Assembly (NCBI RefSeq): GCF_013410875.1
Contig: NZ_JACCCU010000001.1
Location: 186,001-250,000 of the forward strand
Source of the DNA: Tunturiibacter empetritectus
GTDB taxonomy: Bacteria > Acidobacteriota > Terriglobia > Terriglobales > Acidobacteriaceae
Length of the DNA: 64,000 bases
Reading direction: 5' to 3'
Made by a program: the position numbers and the translations under genes. Below are positions 62,537 through 64,000 of this stretch, piece by piece. Within the stretch, counting starts at the first letter, position 1, and each line of letters starts with the position of its first letter. The notes beneath the pieces are model-generated. The model saw nothing but the letters and a program-made list of their open reading frames with translations, was not told where the DNA came from and ran no database searches.

Positions 62537-62728
62537 GTCCTGCCGGACGGGCTCCCTGCGCGGGAGGCGGTCACTTCGTGACTTGTATACCGCTTCGCTC
62601 GGCGCTCCCGTTGGTCGCGAAGGAAGATGATTCCGACCAACGGGAGGGCCTATGCTGTTGTGTTGTCAAGACCGGTAGACGCGTCACGAAGTGACCGCCT
62701 CCCGCGCAGGGAGCCCGTCCGGCAGGAC
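62537..62728. repeat. Nested-palindrome interspersed repeat, copy D
   Basis: A 192-bp element with perfectly complementary 46-nt arms (62537-62582 and 62683-62728), the same arms as copy C except for two compensated base pairs. The small hairpins are GTCC-tgcc-GGAC, CTCCC-tgcgc-GGGAG and GTCAC-ttc-GTGAC. The inner pair is GCTCCCGTTGGTCG with CGACCAACGGGAGGGC. It sits between the convergent aminotransferase and SDR genes, starting 8 bp after one stop and ending 9 bp before the other. It may act as a two-way terminator. Confidence 0.92.
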
Positions 62729-62736
62729 AGTGTGCT

Positions 62737-63561
62737 TTACACCCGTACGCCATACCGCCTAGCCGAATGCTTATGCGAAAGGTTTGGCCCCAGCGCCACA
62801 CGCGCCGCATTGACCTTCTCCCAATCCGCAACATCAGGCAGCGCCGGAATCGTAACCAACTCGCCGCTATCGAACGCCGCGAGAGAAGCGTCCACCATCT
62901 CCTCCGAGCTCATCACAATCTCCGACGGCAGATTCTGATGCCCGCCAATCCCCGCGCGGTCCCAGAACTCCGACGCCGTAGCGCCCGGCAGCACCGCCTG
63001 CACCTGAATCCCCTTACTAGCCACCTCTTTATGAAGCGACTGCGTAAGATTCAGCACATAAGCCTTCGTACCGCTGTACACGCCGTTCAGCAGCTCTGGA
63101 GCGACCGCCACAATCGAAGAGATGTTGATGATCGCGCCCTTGGTCCTCGCCAGAAACCCCGGCAACACAGCATAGGTCAGTCGCGTCAGCGCCGTCACAT
63201 TCAGCTCAATCATGTTCTCCAACTCGTCGATCTTCGAGTCCACCAGCGAAGTCGTCCCGCCGAAGCCAGCATTGTTTACCAGCGTCGTAATCGACTCATC
63301 CGAGCGCAACCGCTCCTCAACCCTGCGCAGATCCGCCTTGTTTGTAAGGTCCGCGGCAACAACATCAACCGAACGGCCAGTAGCCGAACTCAACGAAGCC
63401 GCCAGCTCCTTCAGCTTCTCGCCATTGCGAGCCACCAGGATCAGGTCATAGCCTCGGCGTGCTAACCGATCCGCATAAACTGCACCGATTCCTGTCGATG
63501 CGCCAGTAATAAGAGCAGTGCCAAGAGCAGTGCCTTTTGAAGAAGTAGCTGAGGTAGTCAT
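62737..63561 (-). CDS. Short-chain dehydrogenase/reductase (classical SDR)
   Basis: A 274-residue NAD(P)-dependent oxidoreductase. From the ATG at 63561 (GGAG 6 bp upstream) it shows the cofactor motif TGASTGIGAVYADRLARRGY, NNAGFGG, and the catalytic Ser in INISSIVAV with the YSGTK segment (Tyr and Lys). The C-terminal half includes PGATASEFWDRAG. The substrate is unknown. It is divergent from no close gene and ends beside repeat copy D. Confidence 0.93.
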   Translation of the reverse strand: MTTSATSSKGTALGTALITGASTGIGAVYADRLARRGYDLILVARNGEKLKELAASLSSATGRSVDVVAADLTNKADLRRVEERLRSDESITTLVNNAGFGGTTSLVDSKIDELENMIELNVTALTRLTYAVLPGFLARTKGAIINISSIVAVAPELLNGVYSGTKAYVLNLTQSLHKEVASKGIQVQAVLPGATASEFWDRAGIGGHQNLPSEIVMSSEEMVDASLAAFDSGELVTIPALPDVADWEKVNAARVALGPNLSHKHSARRYGVRV

Positions 63562-63687
63562 AAAAATCTCCGTCCTGCGAAAAGTGTGAACCAGAAAACT
63601 GATTCGCTTACTTAGAGTAGACCGGTTGGTTAGTAGATTCAAAAATACTCTCCCTAAACAAAGTTCTCTTCCCACGCCGTTCCTCTT

Positions 63688-64000
63688 CTAATCCTGCCCG
63701 GACAAACTACCCCGCGCTTCGATCAGCTCCCGCCGTCCAGGCCGGTCGGCTCGCTCAGCAACCCGGACCAGCTCGTTGAAGTACTTCTTCGCCCTCTCTT
63801 GATCGCCGATCCCCTTCGCTGCCTCCGCCGCCCCATAGAGTGACCAGAAGCGATTTGGCTCCCTCTTGAGCGTCGCTTCAAACTCCAAAAGCGCTTCAGC
63901 GGGCCGCTTCGACTCCAGCAAAAGCTCCGCCAGCAACTCGCGAGCGGGAGCGAGCGGCCCCGGCGTAACCACACTCTTTTCGGTCGCGTCCTCCATCTCG
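63688..64000 (-). CDS. TPR-repeat protein C-terminus, cut by the right window edge
   Basis: The frame is open to the right edge, so this is only the end of the protein. The visible part reads TPGPLAPARELLAELLLESK, then RPAEALLEFEATLKREPNRF and YGAAEAAKGIGDQERAKKYF, two tetratricopeptide-like helical pairs. It probably ends a larger TPR protein. An ATG at 63996 is just a codon in this frame and need not be a start. Confidence 0.7.
   Translation of the reverse strand, partial: EMEDATEKSVVTPGPLAPARELLAELLLESKRPAEALLEFEATLKREPNRFWSLYGAAEAAKGIGDQERAKKYFNELVRVAERADRPGRRELIEARGSLSGQD

Overview
The window looks like a chromosomal segment of a high-GC member of the Acidobacteriota, probably the Terriglobales/Acidobacteriaceae (Edaphobacter, Granulicella or a relative). 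This is inferred from an ADOP-type (MacB-like) permease paired with a PadR regulator, many small secreted proteins with short signal peptides, a DUF2252 protein, and the general protein style. No rRNA, tRNA, CRISPR array, phage or transposase gene was seen. Most genes are housekeeping genes, with several decayed loci and one unusual interspersed repeat.

Layout. 1-6939 is one leftward run: nadC, birA, coaX, an unrecognised gene, rlmD and comEC (cut by the left edge). 6940-7415 holds a C/A-rich leader and repeat copy A. 7416-15541 has a DUF2252 gene, a twice-frameshifted amidohydrolase, a SpoIIE-type membrane phosphatase flanked by a duplicated 3' end of an ABC permease gene, the ABC exporter itself and a zinc-ribbon protein. 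15566-17025 has repeat copy B and an ArsR/SRPBCC/membrane-protein operon. 17039-30220 has a pseudo-receiver/ATPase protein, valS, two bactofilin-like envelope proteins, a BamD-like protein, rpe, an Ntn hydrolase, a carboxylesterase, a broken sigma-factor locus, a STAS protein and a UvrC-like half protein. 30264-34452 is the tldD/pmbA region with two tandem zinc-ribbon paralogues coupled to tldD. 34572-43021 has a DUF1906-like secreted protein, yfiT, a GNAT gene, a large putative PD-(D/E)XK protein, dus, rpmE, a dnaC-like gene, an overlooked 54-residue membrane protein, a membrane-anchored protein and an OmpA-family protein. 43171-49366 has repeat copy C and the leftward genes for formate dehydrogenase, DUF1641 and kdsA, plus the CCA-adding enzyme. 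49408-57105 has tsaD, cysS, fhs, a secreted DUF985 protein, an EamA exporter and two related secreted proteins. 57153-64000 has an ADOP permease with PadR, a DUF6326 protein, a class III aminotransferase, repeat copy D, an SDR and a TPR gene cut by the right edge.

Themes. Three partner-switching-type parts (SpoIIE phosphatase, RsbW-like ATPase on a receiver without its phospho-acceptor, STAS antagonist) lie within 18 kb but in separate units. Formate metabolism is represented by fdhA with DUF1641 and by fhs. The strongest unexplained structure is a 150-205 bp nested palindrome present four times. The two best copies have perfectly complementary 46-nt arms, and the arms differ between copies only by compensated changes.
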